A stretch of 64,000 bases of DNA, taken from the NCBI RefSeq assembly GCF_918797505.1, contig NC_092794.1, positions 71,647,345 to 71,711,344 of the forward strand. The letters are read 5' to 3'. The notes under the pieces were generated by a model. That model had not been told where the DNA came from, did no database searches, and was given only the letters and a program-made list of their open reading frames with translations. Both the position numbers and the translations under genes were made by a program. The DNA is from Bemisia tabaci. Taxonomy: Eukaryota > Arthropoda > Insecta > Hemiptera > Aleyrodidae. This document shows, one piece after another, positions 31,913 through 43,689 of the stretch (its first letter is position 1; each line of letters opens with the position of its first letter).

Positions 31913-32491
31913 GGAGTCAAGGTGGACGCAACGAGAGGGGTGGCCGAGTCAAAACACGAGCGAACCCTCGAAAATAATTGAGACATATTGAAACGAATGG
32001 AACTTTGATTGACCCTCCCGCGGTTATGGAAAAGTCAATATCTCGGCCTTTTGTGCAGGTCACAAAACGGCCGCGACAAAACCCACCTGGCCGAAGCGGA
32101 GTGCATTTCCAAGAGATGTTTACTCAAGGAAATTGGCCCCGAGAGGAGGCCTGCGACACCGAAAATTAAAACGTCAAGAAATGGACGGGATTAAGGATGT
32201 CTTCGGTGGGTGTGAGCCAGAAAAGTATGATTGACACTTGGGTATAAAAGGCATCCAACTTGACTTCCCGTGCCTAGCTCCGATGCGATTCGATGCATCG
32301 TATCAAAGGAATGGTGAAATATCGAAAGGACTCGCACTCGATTGAATGCCATCTTCGATTCTCCGTGTAAAAGGTTTATCCTTTACCCAGGAATGTATGA
32401 ATCCCGCCATGATAACCGCTTGCTTATTCGTGATTTTCGACTTCGGGAGACCTGCCATTTCAGGGCAGATGCTTCCAAAATGCCAGTCTCT

Positions 32492-32743
32492 CTGCCTTGC
32501 TCAGGAACAACGCCGTATGATCCACCATCATTGCCCAATTTCCTATGATTGATACGAATTTTTAAGCAACCCTGCGAATATTTTTCTTCCAATTTTTTAG
32601 AGAATACGAAACGCAATTTAATGTAAAATGTCTGGGAATTTCAAGAAACAGTACTCAAAAATGTCTTTAAACGTGAATAATTGTTGAGAGATAATTTGGC
32701 AACACCCGAATGTTCATAAGACCTTTTTTTCTGAGTACGGGAG
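32492..32743. mobile_element. CTGCCGTGC-family MITE, diverged
   Basis: Left end CTGCCTTGCTCAGGAACAAC; right end degraded to TTTTTTTCTGAGTACGGGAG. Confidence 0.7.
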
Positions 32744-33369
32744 CTCTGCTCATGCGATGCTATCTGCAAGGACTCTAATTGTATTTTCATAATCGTGCGG
32801 TGACTCGGGAAATTGGGAGTGACTCTTCGGCGAATCGGTATTATTCGATTAAATCATCTTATCGTAAGAGGATTTTAATCCTGAAGGATCTTCCAGGCCA
32901 AATTCATTGTCATTAACAATATATTTATCAAATCTAAAGTGGTTTGTGATTTCTACTTTGATATATCTGGGTGGCATTTTCTTAACGGTTAAGTCGGATG
33001 GATGTGGGGATAGTATAGTCACGTCGTCTTATGCTTGAATCTACAGTCAAATCTATGGTTGATCTGAGTATGACAAGGGACAGAAAACTTATCGCAATAG
33101 GTAAGGCCATATAGGTAGAGCCGTAATTTTACGTGTGTTGGTTTTTTAAATCTTTTCCGGCTTTACAAATATGATACTTAAGCTACTTCGACAAAAGTTG
33201 AGTGTCTTTATGTACTATTTTTGTTACGAGTATAATTATACTTTGTTCCAATGGAGAAAGCCATCTGCATATGGGCTATTTTTGCTTATTAGTTGTGGGT
33301 AATCAAATTAAAAATAAGAAATTCGAAAAATAATACACATTTTTTGCAACTTACTGAATTATGAAGAGC

Positions 33370-33514
33370 AATTGGACTGCATTTTGCAATTTGGAACTAT
33401 AAATTCTGGCCCGGTTTAAAAAGAACGTATGTGACATTAGTTTCCCTAAACATATAAGCGTTTTTTCAGATGAGCCAGAATTTATAGTTCCAAATTGCAA
33501 AATGCAGTCCAATT
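33370..33514. mobile_element. Hairpin MITE TTGGACTGCATTTTGCAA, copy 2
   Basis: Near-perfect 37-bp inverted ends (AATTGGACTGCATTTTGCAA and complement) around an 80-bp loop. The best-preserved copy. Confidence 0.85.
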
Positions 33515-33519
33515 ATGAG

Positions 33520-33988
33520 AAGGTTACGTCAAGTTGGGATGGACCAAGACGTAATGAGCGAAGATCGCACATTGGCGGTCTTGCGTTAGTCAACACAGCG
33601 ATCCCACGTTACATTTTTGGAGCCTTAATTAAGTACTTAAGTGGTAGTTAAGAAGGAACTTAAGTACTTAAGTAAGTATTCAAGGTACTTAAGTAGGGGT
33701 CAATCGAAAACGTGGCACAGAACCACATATCGGCGGTCTTGTGTCGATCAACGAAGGGCCATTACAGCGGTCCTAGACTACCTTTTGGGAATTTCATACA
33801 GAGAGAGTAAGGTTACGCTAAATTTTGAGGTGCATTTTTTTAAAATTGATGTAGCACGCTCTAGGACTGATCTTGGAGAAAAAAACTGGAAAAACAAACT
33901 AAAAACCATTACTCTAAGTGCTGTCCTCGTTGGTTATTCTGTAATTTTTCAACTCTTTAAATGTCAAGAGACGTCAACCGTCATTTAA

Positions 33989-34022
<34 letters not shown>
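33520..34022. repeat. Degenerate repeat ending in poly-A
   Basis: CTTAAGTACTTAAGT words recur at 33630-33690. The phrase TCGGCGGTCTTG(T/C)G occurs twice (near 33576 and 33731). The segment ends in an uninterrupted A run of about 33 bases (33989-34021), suggesting a retroposed sequence. The 115-codon ORF here (33641-33988) ends right before the A run and has no recognised motif. Confidence 0.4.
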
Positions 34023-34730
34023 AAAAAAAAGGGCACTTTAGAGGATACTTATATCGGAGAAGCTCGCTCCCAGCTAAAACTGTACTTATACTAGTAATTT
34101 CTTTGATCATAAACCATATCTTGCTCAAAAAAATAATAAACATCATAAAAAAGCCCTGATATTTTAATTTCAGCGGCTGGTATCTCACTCACTCACGCTC
34201 CACCTTCTCTGATGCTATGTTATCATAAATTGCAACCCTGCAAGTAGTGTCATAGCCGGGCTGTCAAAACACGATGCGGGTGCCTTAGAAGCCGACTCCT
34301 CATGGCAAGACCACACTCTGTCGTTTCATTGACGTAAGGACGTAAGTGATCTTCGAGTTCAGCCCGGTGGTCCACATAATTATATGCGCTCCATGGCTCA
34401 CGTGGAAATGTCCATTCGTCCTTCAGTCAGCGAAGGAACGACTTCTCTGGGGCCCCGGTTTTCTATAGGGTGATCCACAAGTCTCATACAACCAGCATCA
34501 AAGCACCATCCCTGTAACTTTTAAATAAAGTAACATTATGATACTTGAAGTTTTGAGAGAGCTCTCACGTCAAAGTAGTGTCGATATCGCATGTTAGGAA
34601 CACTGTTTTCCTTCCATTTAAATTCATAAAAAAATATCGATTTTGGAAGAATCGATTGATTTACATACATTTAAATGGAGTAAAAATCAGTGTTGCCAAC
34701 TTTCAAAGATCGCTACTGTGTCAGAGGTAA

Positions 34731-34923
34731 CTAAAACGTTTATTTTTGAGGAAAGCTATGGATATTTTCCCTTGAAATTTTCAGAAACTTTAGGCGAAAT
34801 TTCGAAAAATATTATCTGAAAAATTGAAAGAGAAATATTTACAAATTTTCCCGCAATTTCGTGATCTATTACGGGAAAGGCAGCGCCTGGAGGCTCATAC
34901 GGCGTTTTTCCTTAGCACGGCAG
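34731..34923. mobile_element. CTGCCGTGC-family MITE, 5'-truncated
   Basis: Family interior (GAAAGCTATGGATATTTTCC) and an intact right end (GGCGTTTTTCCTTAGCACGG, then CAG). Confidence 0.8.
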
Positions 34924-35063
34924 TATAGGGGTGGTGTGGGACTTCTGAGCTACCCTGTATTGGGTAGCGTTGCAGCACGCATGAACTAATACAACCCATT
35001 GAAACATCAAAGTACGGGGCAGATAGGCCGCAGTGGTACGTATCTTCACCAAGCAATCTCACT

Positions 35064-35502
35064 TCAATTTGGTGGAGCCGCGGTAGGCGGTTTCCGCGTA
35101 GCCGAGCTGTCATAACAGCACCGCGAGCCCGCTAAGCCAATCAAAATGTGTTTAACTTGTACCCGCTCAGGCTGAATGGACTTCCCGGTCCGGGAGAGGG
35201 TGACAGTATCCATTTTCCAGATTAAAGGTCTCCTTTCACGCCTTATCTGCGAATCTGGAGCCCGGTTTAAGGAGTTGAAAGGGTTGTTAATATCTGATAG
35301 CGATACGTGGATCTTGGGCTGGGGTGCGAGCAACCCTTCCTTCATGCGTTGCTCCTCTCGTTGCAAAATCGTCGGATCTTCCCTGCGGAGTCTCAAGATA
35401 CGCTGTCCCTTTTTCATGCGTTGTGGCGCTTCTGTGTTGTGTCTACTTCGTCTTCTATCACTGCGCCTCCCCGTAAATTCTGCACACGGTGGGCTCTCAT
35501 CC
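35064..35502 (-). CDS. Candidate terminal exon, basic protein
   Basis: A good acceptor (TTAATATTTTTCCTCTTTCAG on the - strand, trimmed here to its core CCTCTTTCAG) opens 145 codons ending at a stop at 35064. The start is strongly basic (GRRSDRRRSRHNT). The middle is charged and helical (ILRLRREDPTILQREEQRMK). Then comes a more ordered stretch (PKIHVSLSDINNPFNSLN, WKMDTVTLSRTGKS). The last ~30 residues look less protein-like. A weak donor (CGG|GTACAAG near 35160) would cut them off. No upstream exon was found. Family unknown. Confidence 0.4.
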
Positions 35503-35946
35503 CTGAAAGAGGAAAAATATTAATTTTCAGTACGGTCTCGTTATTAGACTTACGGACATTTTTTTTTTTATTGGTTTCCTCACGTTGGCATACATCAACT
35601 AGGGTCAACTGATTAATGTTGAGCACGAACTGGTCAGAATTTCCGTATAGAGTCTAAAGAATCCGTGGTCCGTGATTCCGTGTGATATTAGACCCCAAAT
35701 ACTATGCTGATTACAAATTAACTAGGGCATAGTGCTGCAAGCAACTATTACTGCTCCCAAGTCGCACTCATTGCCTATTTAGAGTATGGAAGGCTGAATG
35801 TGCGCAAGAGTTTTATTATCATTCATTATCATTGTGAGAAGTGGAAATATCGTCCGCTATTGTCAGGCTGGCTTGGAATAATTATAAACCATCTCCCAGA
35901 AATCAACCAATGTCCGACTAACTCTAAAGTTACTACTTATGAAGGT

Positions 35947-36408
35947 AATAGGACAAAATGTCCAAAGATAAATGTCTGAAGTAAAAAAATGTCCAAAATC
36001 AAAAAAGTCCATTTCTTAAACAAGTCCAAATATCTGGAATGTCCACCAGCGGTATTATGGTCGAAAATAAAGATGCCCTCTGGGGTAGTATGACAAATTT
36101 CTACCAACACGTAAATGGTAATATTAATTGGACGTATCTCTGCCAAACGGAACTATGTGCATTAAGACATGAGCCCTGAGACCCATGAGAATAAATGCGT
36201 AACAGGGCTCACGTCATAATGCACATAGTTCCGTTTGGTAGAAATACGGTCAATTATGACTCACAATGACCGGACATTTGGGCATTTCAAATTTTGGCGA
36301 TGGTACCGCTACTGGACATTCCAGGTACTCGGACATGTTTTACTCGTGGACTTTTCTTATATTGGACATTTTTTTACTCGGGACATTTGCTTTTGGGCAT
36401 TTTGACCT
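35947..36408. mobile_element. GGACAAAATGTCC element with a nested MITE
   Basis: The left side is full of ATGTCC words (AGGACAAAATGTCCAAAG) and the right side of GGACAT words (GGACATTTGCTTTTGGGCAT, ending TTTTGACCT), so the two sides are inverted relatives. The palindromic MITE at 36128-36252 sits between them. Confidence 0.65.
36128..36252. mobile_element. Palindromic GACGTATTTCTGCCAAACGG MITE, copy 2
   Basis: TTGGACGTATCTCTGCC...GGTAGAAATACGGTCAA, with ACTATGTGCATTA on both arms. Confidence 0.85.
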
Positions 36409-36857
36409 ATCACCCTTATGAACTCGAACAAAATCAAAACTTCGAAACGAGATCAGATGCCAGCTCCTGTTTTGGCCGTGGCTCACTGAGCGACGACGGA
36501 AACCCTTCCGCACGGTTCTAATGAAATTCTGTGAAGGACGAATTTCGATTTAATCTACTTGAAAATAAATTCAATTTGTGATTGAGCGCGTCTATCTGCA
36601 TTCCGAATCTATCACCTGCGTCCTCACTGTGCACATTCTGTGCTCCATCACGCTCCTCACACTCCAACTCCACCCACCCACGCGTCTTCGGGAAATTTTG
36701 AATTTCGTTTGTTTACAGCCGCGACTTCTTTCACGCGTCAGCCGATGACACCCCCTCTCTGTCGCGTTGCAGAAAAGAGCCGTTAGTGCGGTCTGAAATG
36801 AACCACGACTAGCACATGCTCTTATGGGCCTCAAGGCTCATCCAAGAATGTCTTTGT

Positions 36858-36999
36858 CTTGCGATATATCGATTGATCCACCTTTTAAACCCATGGAGAA
36901 GGATCGATAAACCGGGTGTCTCGACGAACGCCTTAATAATCGATCTTTTATGCCTCAGCTTCAAATGGAGAAATATCGATAATCGATCATTCACGCCTC
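36858..36999. mobile_element. CAGTGGCG hAT-like MITE, variant
   Basis: GCGATATATCGATTGAT, CCATGGAGAAGGATCGATAA and ATCGATAATCGATCATTC match the diverged copy at 31745-31912. Ends are eroded. Confidence 0.55.
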
Positions 37000-37070
37000 G
37001 CTTTCCACCCTAGACCCAGATGTCGCCGTCACTCTCGTTCACATTAGGATATTGACTCACGTGTCTCCAT

Positions 37071-37322
37071 CTGCCGTGCTAAGGAAGAACGCCGTATGAA
37101 CATTTGATAGTTGCCAAATTTCCTTCGATAAAATTTGTGTTTTTGCGGAATGTTATGAATATTTTTCCTTGATACTTTCAGGAACTTCGGGTGAAATTGC
37201 GAACAAAATCATCTGAAAAATTGGAAGGAAAATATTCATAAGTTTACCAGGAAATTAGTGTTTTATCAAATGAAATTTGGCAATGCCTAAAGGTCCATTC
37301 GGCGTTTTACTTAGCATGGCAG
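37071..37322. mobile_element. CTGCCGTGC-family MITE with 4-bp TSD
   Basis: Left CTGCCGTGCTAAGGAAGAAC, right CGGCGTTTTACTTAGCATGG then CAG. Flanked by CCAT on both sides. Confidence 0.9.
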
Positions 37323-37796
37323 CCATGATCATCACGAATGACGGGACATTGCAAAGTATTTCCATGCACGAGGCTGCGTCGTTGAGGGGCATTTTGGAAA
37401 ATTCCCTCGAGTTAGGCAATCCTGGAAAAAGGCTTTCTCTGGAAAAATACTGAGAGGCACATTGTTACCTCTCTCTGGGCTTTGGGTGTAATTTTCACCG
37501 AAAGAATGATGGGTTCGTCGTAAACTGCTCTTGTAGCGAAGGGGTCGAAAAATACGAAGATAACATCGACACAATCTGATATTCACTCCTCACATGTGTC
37601 CTCCTTAAACATGTCTTAACATAACAATGTGCATGAGAAATTCGCCAATTTTTTAGCTTTGCGCTTCAGAAAGTTTACTACGGCAGAGACATGATTTGAT
37701 GCAGACACGTCATCCTATTTCACATTAAACACCACGCAAAACCCAAAATGGTCAAGGTTTCTGAATGAATAACACACAAAATATCACTCCGAGGAA

Positions 37797-37905
37797 TATC
37801 GCTGTATGGACGTATTTCTGCCAAACGGAACTTCGGACAGTCTTGTAGGCGCTAATATGAGTTACATGCCGATTGCCGCGCCGAGGGCTTCTCCTTTTCA
37901 TCTCA
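37797..37905. repeat. Chimeric fragment, inverted partner of 42118-42218
   Basis: The end of the GACGTATTTCTGCC MITE is fused to the ACTTCGGACAGTCTTGTAGG repeat of the large hAT-like element, in the same arrangement but opposite orientation to 42118-42218. Confidence 0.7.
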
Positions 37906-38780
37906 AGCAGCCACGTTGGCGCAGATCCTTCATATTTAAGGCGTCATGGACGATTTTTTAGGCGCACTTGGCGCGTTGGCTGTGAGCTTCGAACACTGGT
38001 CCTAGTTTTTTGTAATAGCCTTTGGATTCAGCCATTCGATACAGTGCGGGGGGTGGTGTTTCCCCTCCTCTTTAAACTCGAATAATGCTAGTGATCCGTT
38101 GCATATTTCAATGCGACTGTTGCTCCGCTTTCATCTTCTTAATTGTTCGGAAACAGCGGGTTTCCTAATGCACCGTTTAGATGAGGCGCCTTTGACTTTG
38201 AACTGTTTTAATGAAGGGATAATAAATCCCAAGAATCGAAAGAGAAACAATTCACGCAAAGGAGAAGACACGCGAGGACATACATCACTCGGTAGTTCGC
38301 GGAGTTGCCGCCCCCTTCCAGGGCGCTGCGGTCGCCGTCCCTTTTCCCGCGCGAATTTCCCGCAAGGAACCAAACACACTTCCATGCGGTGCCCCGTGCA
38401 TTCGCTCATGAAAATGCATGTTCCAGTCGTCACTCATGGAACGCAGAAACGATTTATTGCGTCATTCTTGATATTAAAAGAGACATTATTCAAATTTATT
38501 TCGCGAGAATTTATTGCTGCGCGCACAAGACATCATCGTTGATAAAAGCGTATTGGGGCGATTCGCAAAGGGGCTCGTATCTTGGCAAATAAATTTTGTC
38601 TCGCCTCATTCGACCCGTGTTGTTCTGCATCGAGGATTTCGTGGTCACGGCGAGAAAAATGTTTCACTTTTGCATAATGTACCTGTTTGCCCCTCTGCCA
38701 AACTTAACGCGCAAGAAATGATATTATGAGGACCTCTGATGTTTGGTGTATCATTTATTTTACGAAATTCAGCGACTGCA
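37906..38780. other. Gene-free stretch
   Basis: Unique, moderately GC-rich sequence. Overlapping ORFs in three frames near 38100-38590 have no splice borders and no protein-like segment. Confidence 0.3.
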
Positions 38781-39032
38781 CTGCCGTGCAAAGAAAGAAC
38801 GCCGTATGAGCCTTCAGACGTTGCCATATTTCCTTCAATAAAGAACGACTTCACTGAGAAAAATTATCATAATTTTTCTTTAAATTTTCTTGACAATTTT
38901 GTCCGCAATTTAATCTAAGATATCTGAAAATTTTAAAGAAAAATAAGCGTAACTTTCCTCTAAAACGCATGTTTTATCCGGAGAAATTTTGCAACCTTCG
39001 AATGTTCTTACGGCGCTTTTCCTTGGGTGGTA
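38781..39032. mobile_element. CTGCCGTGC-family MITE with 4-bp TSD
   Basis: Left CTGCCGTGCAAAGAAAGAAC; right end eroded (CTTTTCCTTGGGTGGTAG). Flanked by TGCA on both sides. Confidence 0.85.
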
Positions 39033-40859
39033 GTGCAGAGGTCTGAACTACGAGAAAAATTCGCGGGAAAAAGCAACATATTTGCGATTAACTGATTCCC
39101 TCTCCCCCTTTCAAACGAATGTGGAGTAACTCACGCCCCCCATAGCGAGAAGAAAAAAATGTATCAAGATGAACCTGTCTCAGGAACGTGACAAAACTGT
39201 CGCCATATTTTTCACCTTTCGTCAAAAACAAGGAATAAAAATACAAGTTTATTAACCCTCGGTTCTGTTTGAGGCCTATTAAAATCGGGTGCACATTTTT
39301 CTGTCGGTTTATGCTCGTCTTTTGCTTGTATTATGCAAAGACCAACAATAACGTTAATGCACGCGTCATTTGACCCGCCCACTCGAAGAATGGCATAGAA
39401 TCCTTAATGGTACTTATCAGGCCAACAGTATTTGTTCTTGTTTTTAAAATGAGTTGCATATTATATTTTCCTCGCGCATTCGTGAAAAAATGATTTCATC
39501 AGTCGGGAAAAATCAGACTGCTGTGGATATCTCTTTATTACAACACACAATTCAAAAGAGAGACAGGAGTGACAGGCTATATATGTTTTTCTGCTTATTC
39601 TTCTTCTCCTTCTTCTTCTTCTTGTTCCTTTTTTTTTTGCAAATTTAGAGGAAATTATTTGCACTGCTCCTGAAATAATAAAGCGTGACAGCCGATACAG
39701 ATAGATGCGACGATCCGGTGTTAGTGTAAATTATGTGCTCCGAAGGTTGGCAAAGGATCAAAATGTGAAGTAATGCATCTTATGTTACTAGCCGATTTGT
39801 CTCCTCAACTTTATCTTCTTGGCCAGATTTGCCTTTCACATGCATTTATTGTTCCCCAGTCGTCCATGCTTTTTTTCCTCCCAGATTTGCACACCCAATT
39901 TATACTGTTTCACTCTGTTTCGTTACGGACCGTAGAAATGATGATTTTAAACTTTAGGGATAAAAAAATTTGGCACCGCTCAAGAGAAGGAAAAAAGAAA
40001 AAATAAATGAGGATGCACCCTATAAAATGTTCCGATAGAAAGCAAATTGAAGATACTCGGGTACTTGTAATTCGAATATTGTTTCCAAATATTCTTAGTT
40101 ACAATGGAACAGTTGCGCCAGTGTAAATTATTACATGGCTAAAGAATATACATTTTAAGATCGATTTTATAATCATATTTTGTATTTTAATCTCCACACA
40201 TACGTGTTAATTTCTTTTATTTTTGACCTACGTGTGTATCATAATAATCTTAAATTTTCAAACCTATTCTTTTATAAGTGTTGTATTGTTGTATATGTTG
40301 CGGGCAGTTAGCAATTGCCATTAGAATCCCCGGATTGCCCGGATCCCGTCCAATCATTCCGACTTTAGGAATGGATTCAATTCTTCTTTTAAGATGTTAC
40401 TAAAATGCAGATATCAAGGCACCATACTTTTTGTTGCAAAAAATACCCTAGAAAGTTAAAATGAAAATACCGGGATATGATTGCAAAAGCAATATTTTTA
40501 CCAATCACTTTAAGTTAGTCATCTTGAAAGAGGGCTCTCTCTCTCTAAGTGAATGCAGGAATTATTTGCTTTTCCTGGAATTGCATTTTACACTGGCTGC
40601 ATAACCACTTATTGAAACAACTCAACGTCAAACTTGTCATAAGATTATTTAGTGTCTGCCTTATTCGCAGTCTTTTTAATTAGCGCCGTCTTTGGATAAA
40701 AGTAACCGCTGTTGCCATATTGGGTTTAATACGTAATTGTTGAAATTTGTTTAGCCACCGAGTTTTGCGTGAGTTGCGGTACGTTATGAAATGTCACGAG
40801 TATAAAAAGTTGGCCTAATTTGATGTTCTCTTTCCCTATCATAAAATATTAAAGTTGAC
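39033..40859. other. Gene-free AT-rich stretch
   Basis: A TTCTTC-rich tract at 39598-39640 and otherwise featureless AT-rich sequence. I see no bounded exon and no repeat shared with the rest of the window. Confidence 0.35.
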
Positions 40860-40919
40860 CTAAATTTCAATTTAATATATACTAGAGTCCCTTTAGTACA
40901 TATTAAATTGAAATTTAGC
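40860..40919. repeat. Hairpin
   Basis: TAAATTTCAATTTAATAT pairs with ATATTAAATTGAAATTTA across a 23-bp loop. A single copy in this window. Confidence 0.7.
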
Positions 40920-41834
40920 AAGATTCCTCCTAATCTAAAATCTCTTAACCTCCTAAACCTCCTAAAAACCTCCTGATCTATAAACAAGTTTTAAAGGGCT
41001 TGACATCTGAACGTACTTACGTTACCTGCGAACTGGAGCAATTCAATGCGAGAAAAAGGCTCTACGTATTATACTGATAATTAATCATCAAAGTCATGCC
41101 TCACGAGACATCTCCACTCCCTAACTACTGAGGCGTTGTTCGAGACGTGGCAACGTCAAGGTATAAGTAGATAAAAGGTTTTTTCATCGACTTGGGAATC
41201 CTGGCAGCTTGAAACCTCGCAAAAATGTAGTCCCGGAGGATTAGGAGGACTTATCAAAACATTGAATAATTACAGCTGCACATTATCTTGTCTTCGGCGA
41301 GTCAAAGCGTCTAGTTGTCCTTGTCGGATGGAATTATCTCAGGTGTAATTTTAATTTAAAGTAAACTGAAAAACGCGCCACCAATTGCAATAGGCTCTCC
41401 CGGTGCCAACTTGCCGGCTCCGCAGGCTGCTCAGTTTAATCGATTCAAATTATCTGAAATAACATCCCAAAAATCCCTTCGAAACTAAACCATCAGAATC
41501 TATGAATTAGATGCAACGTAAAAACTATGGAGTAAATGACAAGTTCATTACAATTTGAAATAAGAAACTTCTGACAGCACATCGACCGAAAATGTGGAAA
41601 ACCACCTCTGCCATGATGGCGAAGAGAGCAGTAAGTGCAAAAATGAAGTTTCTGAGAAAACGGGCTCAGAAGCGTCTGACCGGAAAATTTCATTGATAGA
41701 AGCCTCTGTTCTTTGTCAAATTGCTACTAAGCATCCGGAGGACTCCTAAACATAGTTTGGATGATTTAAACTCGACTGATTTTATTTCAGTAATTACATA
41801 AAGAGAGTATTTTTCATTTTCATTTTCATTGTTA

Positions 41835-42641
41835 CAGGGCCGCATTAAGGGGGTGGCCACATGGGCCGCGGCCCATGGCGGCAGATTTTGCAATTTTTTT
41901 AAATGTCAGTATAAAAAAAAATCGGATTTAGAAAAAAAAATTACAAGCGAGAAAAGGCTACAAAATCTCTCATTTCCTGAGAGTATAGTAATTTCTAATT
42001 TTGTCGTCTTTCAGTGATACAAGAGACAGCACCTTTAATTAGTCGAGTTAAGAGAGAAACCAAACACACAATTTGGCCTGGAACGGCACGACTTAGAGAG
42101 AAATGATGACGAGGACTTGAGATGAAAAGGAGAAGTCCTCGACGCGGCAATCGGCATGTAACGATTAGCGCCTACAAGACTGTCCGAAGTTCCGTTTGGC
42201 AGAAATACGTCCATACAGCGCATTGCATCAAACACAGTGCGGTCAGCGTGAAACGCTTAGCGCCTATAAGACTGCGTGAATACTTCACGCAATGCGCGAA
42301 ACACGGTGCGGTCGGCGCGGCGGCGGAAGTTAAAATAATTAAACCAAATTTTGTGTTTGTTCTTTAATAATTTTTTCATTCATTTCTTATGAATATAAGG
42401 CCTTGTCCATTAGAGTTATGTTTACGAAACTTGACTTTCGCGCAAAGTTCCGTGACCTTTTGCCAGTAGTGTGGACAGGGCTTTCCCAAAAAATGTGTTT
42501 AACACGAGTAAACGCGTTTTATGCACCTCTCCCCCGCTGACACGTTCACTTGATGGTTTTTATTGATGTTTCAAACCGAATGAGAAGGGGGCGGCAAAAT
42601 ACAGGTGGCCCATGGGCGACAAGTAGGAAAATCCGGCCCTG
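41835..42641. mobile_element. CAGGGCCG hAT-like non-autonomous element, copy 1
   Basis: Starts CAGGGCCGCATTAAGG and ends AAATCCGGCCCTG; flanks CATTGTTA/GATAGTTA agree at 6 of 8 positions. It contains the phrase CCGCGGCCCATGGCGGC and two units of the AAACGCTTAGCGCCTA-type tandem repeat. A piece of the GACGTATTTCTGCC MITE is fused at 42190-42218. Non-coding. Confidence 0.8.
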
Positions 42642-42654
42642 GATAGTTAGGAAA

Positions 42655-42975
42655 GACACTTTCGTGGTTGTTTTTTGGACACACAACAAACACATTTTCA
42701 TGTTATAAATCGGCAGAAGAGGGCAGCATAGACTTGAAAGCATTGTTTTCATTGGCTCTCTGGAGGAATAATGTCACTTACGGCTGTTTTGCCTGAAAGT
42801 TCGGAAACTACATAACTTTCTTGCGGCTTTCTCATGTCTCGCATTCATACAATTAAGATGAATTTTGCTGTTTTAGCTATTTCATCTCAAAAAAATAAGA
42901 CGAAATTTGGAGGAAACTCGATTTCGAAAATTTGATACCTACTGCTCTCTTCGCAATCACGGCAGACCCAGTAAG
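42655..42975. repeat. Dispersed repeat, inverted partner at 55255-55560
   Basis: GGACACACAACAAACACATT, AATTAAGATGAATTTTGCTG and CTGCTCTCTTCGC recur in reverse complement at 55255-55560, and a piece recurs near 41600. Non-coding. Confidence 0.65.
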
Positions 42976-43152
42976 CGCGTGAATACCTTAGTCCCTTCCG
43001 AGGGCCGGAAATGTAAGCAAGAGAGAAAAAAATTGAAACCTCTAAGCTTACGCTCCTCTACCAGAAATTCATTCAATTAGGAGTAACGATCTGACCTACA
43101 TCAACCCGAGTAAGACTGATGCCTTTATAACCTCAAGGAAAGATCCGCAGAG

Positions 43153-43317
43153 CAGTGGAGTGGCGTGAATTGCGATGTATCGATTGGAATGGCATTTAAA
43201 CCTATGATAAAGAATCGATTATTAAGGTGTTCGCTGCGAGCACCCTGTTTATCGATCCTTTCCCGTAAGTTTAAAAGGCATAAAAATCGATATATCGCAA
43301 AGCGCGCCACGCCACTG
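43153..43317. mobile_element. CAGTGGCG hAT-like MITE
   Basis: 165 bp. Starts CAGTGGAGTGGCGTGAATTG and ends CGCGCCACGCCACTG. Flanks CCGCAGAG and CCGTAAAG agree at 6 of 8 positions, an aged 8-bp duplication. Confidence 0.85.
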
Positions 43318-43329
43318 CCGTAAAGGCAG

Positions 43330-43686
43330 ATGTTTGACCTCTGGAGGGTGTTTGTAAAGGAGATTCACAACCCCGAGCTTTCTACTCCTTCTCGCTGGCT
43401 TTTGTGGGATTTCTTCAATTGCTCCGCTCCTTCTATGTCAGCAGGGCTGTTCGGCACTCATGTTCACTCGAGTTCTGAATTGATGCATAGTATTAAAAGG
43501 TCACTGGGCGAGTGTCATGGAACTAGATTCTTGACCGGCACTAACACTCATAAGGTTGCCGCCGTCGAGTTCAGAGGCAGACCCAGCAATTTGGCAGCGC
43601 TGGATTTCCCTCCGTTAAAACCTATGTTAAATAATCGATTTTTGTCAGAGCTCCTGGCCCCTCCAAGATTCGATGCATTATCATAG
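43330..43686 (+). CDS. 118-aa ORF of uncertain status
   Basis: Open from just after the MITE. The middle is protein-like (GTNTHKVAAVEFRGRPSN), but the last 20 residues are encoded by MITE-like text (AACCTATGTTAAATAATCGA), and no splice sites or poly(A) signal support it. Confidence 0.2.
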   Translation: MFDLWRVFVKEIHNPELSTPSRWLLWDFFNCSAPSMSAGLFGTHVHSSSELMHSIKRSLGECHGTRFLTGTNTHKVAAVEFRGRPSNLAALDFPPLKPMLNNRFLSELLAPPRFDALS

Positions 43687-43689
43687 GTT

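Noticed and set aside
38099..38592. 147- and 95-codon + strand and 100-codon - strand ORFs
   Set aside because: Three overlapping frames, none protein-like and none splice-bounded.
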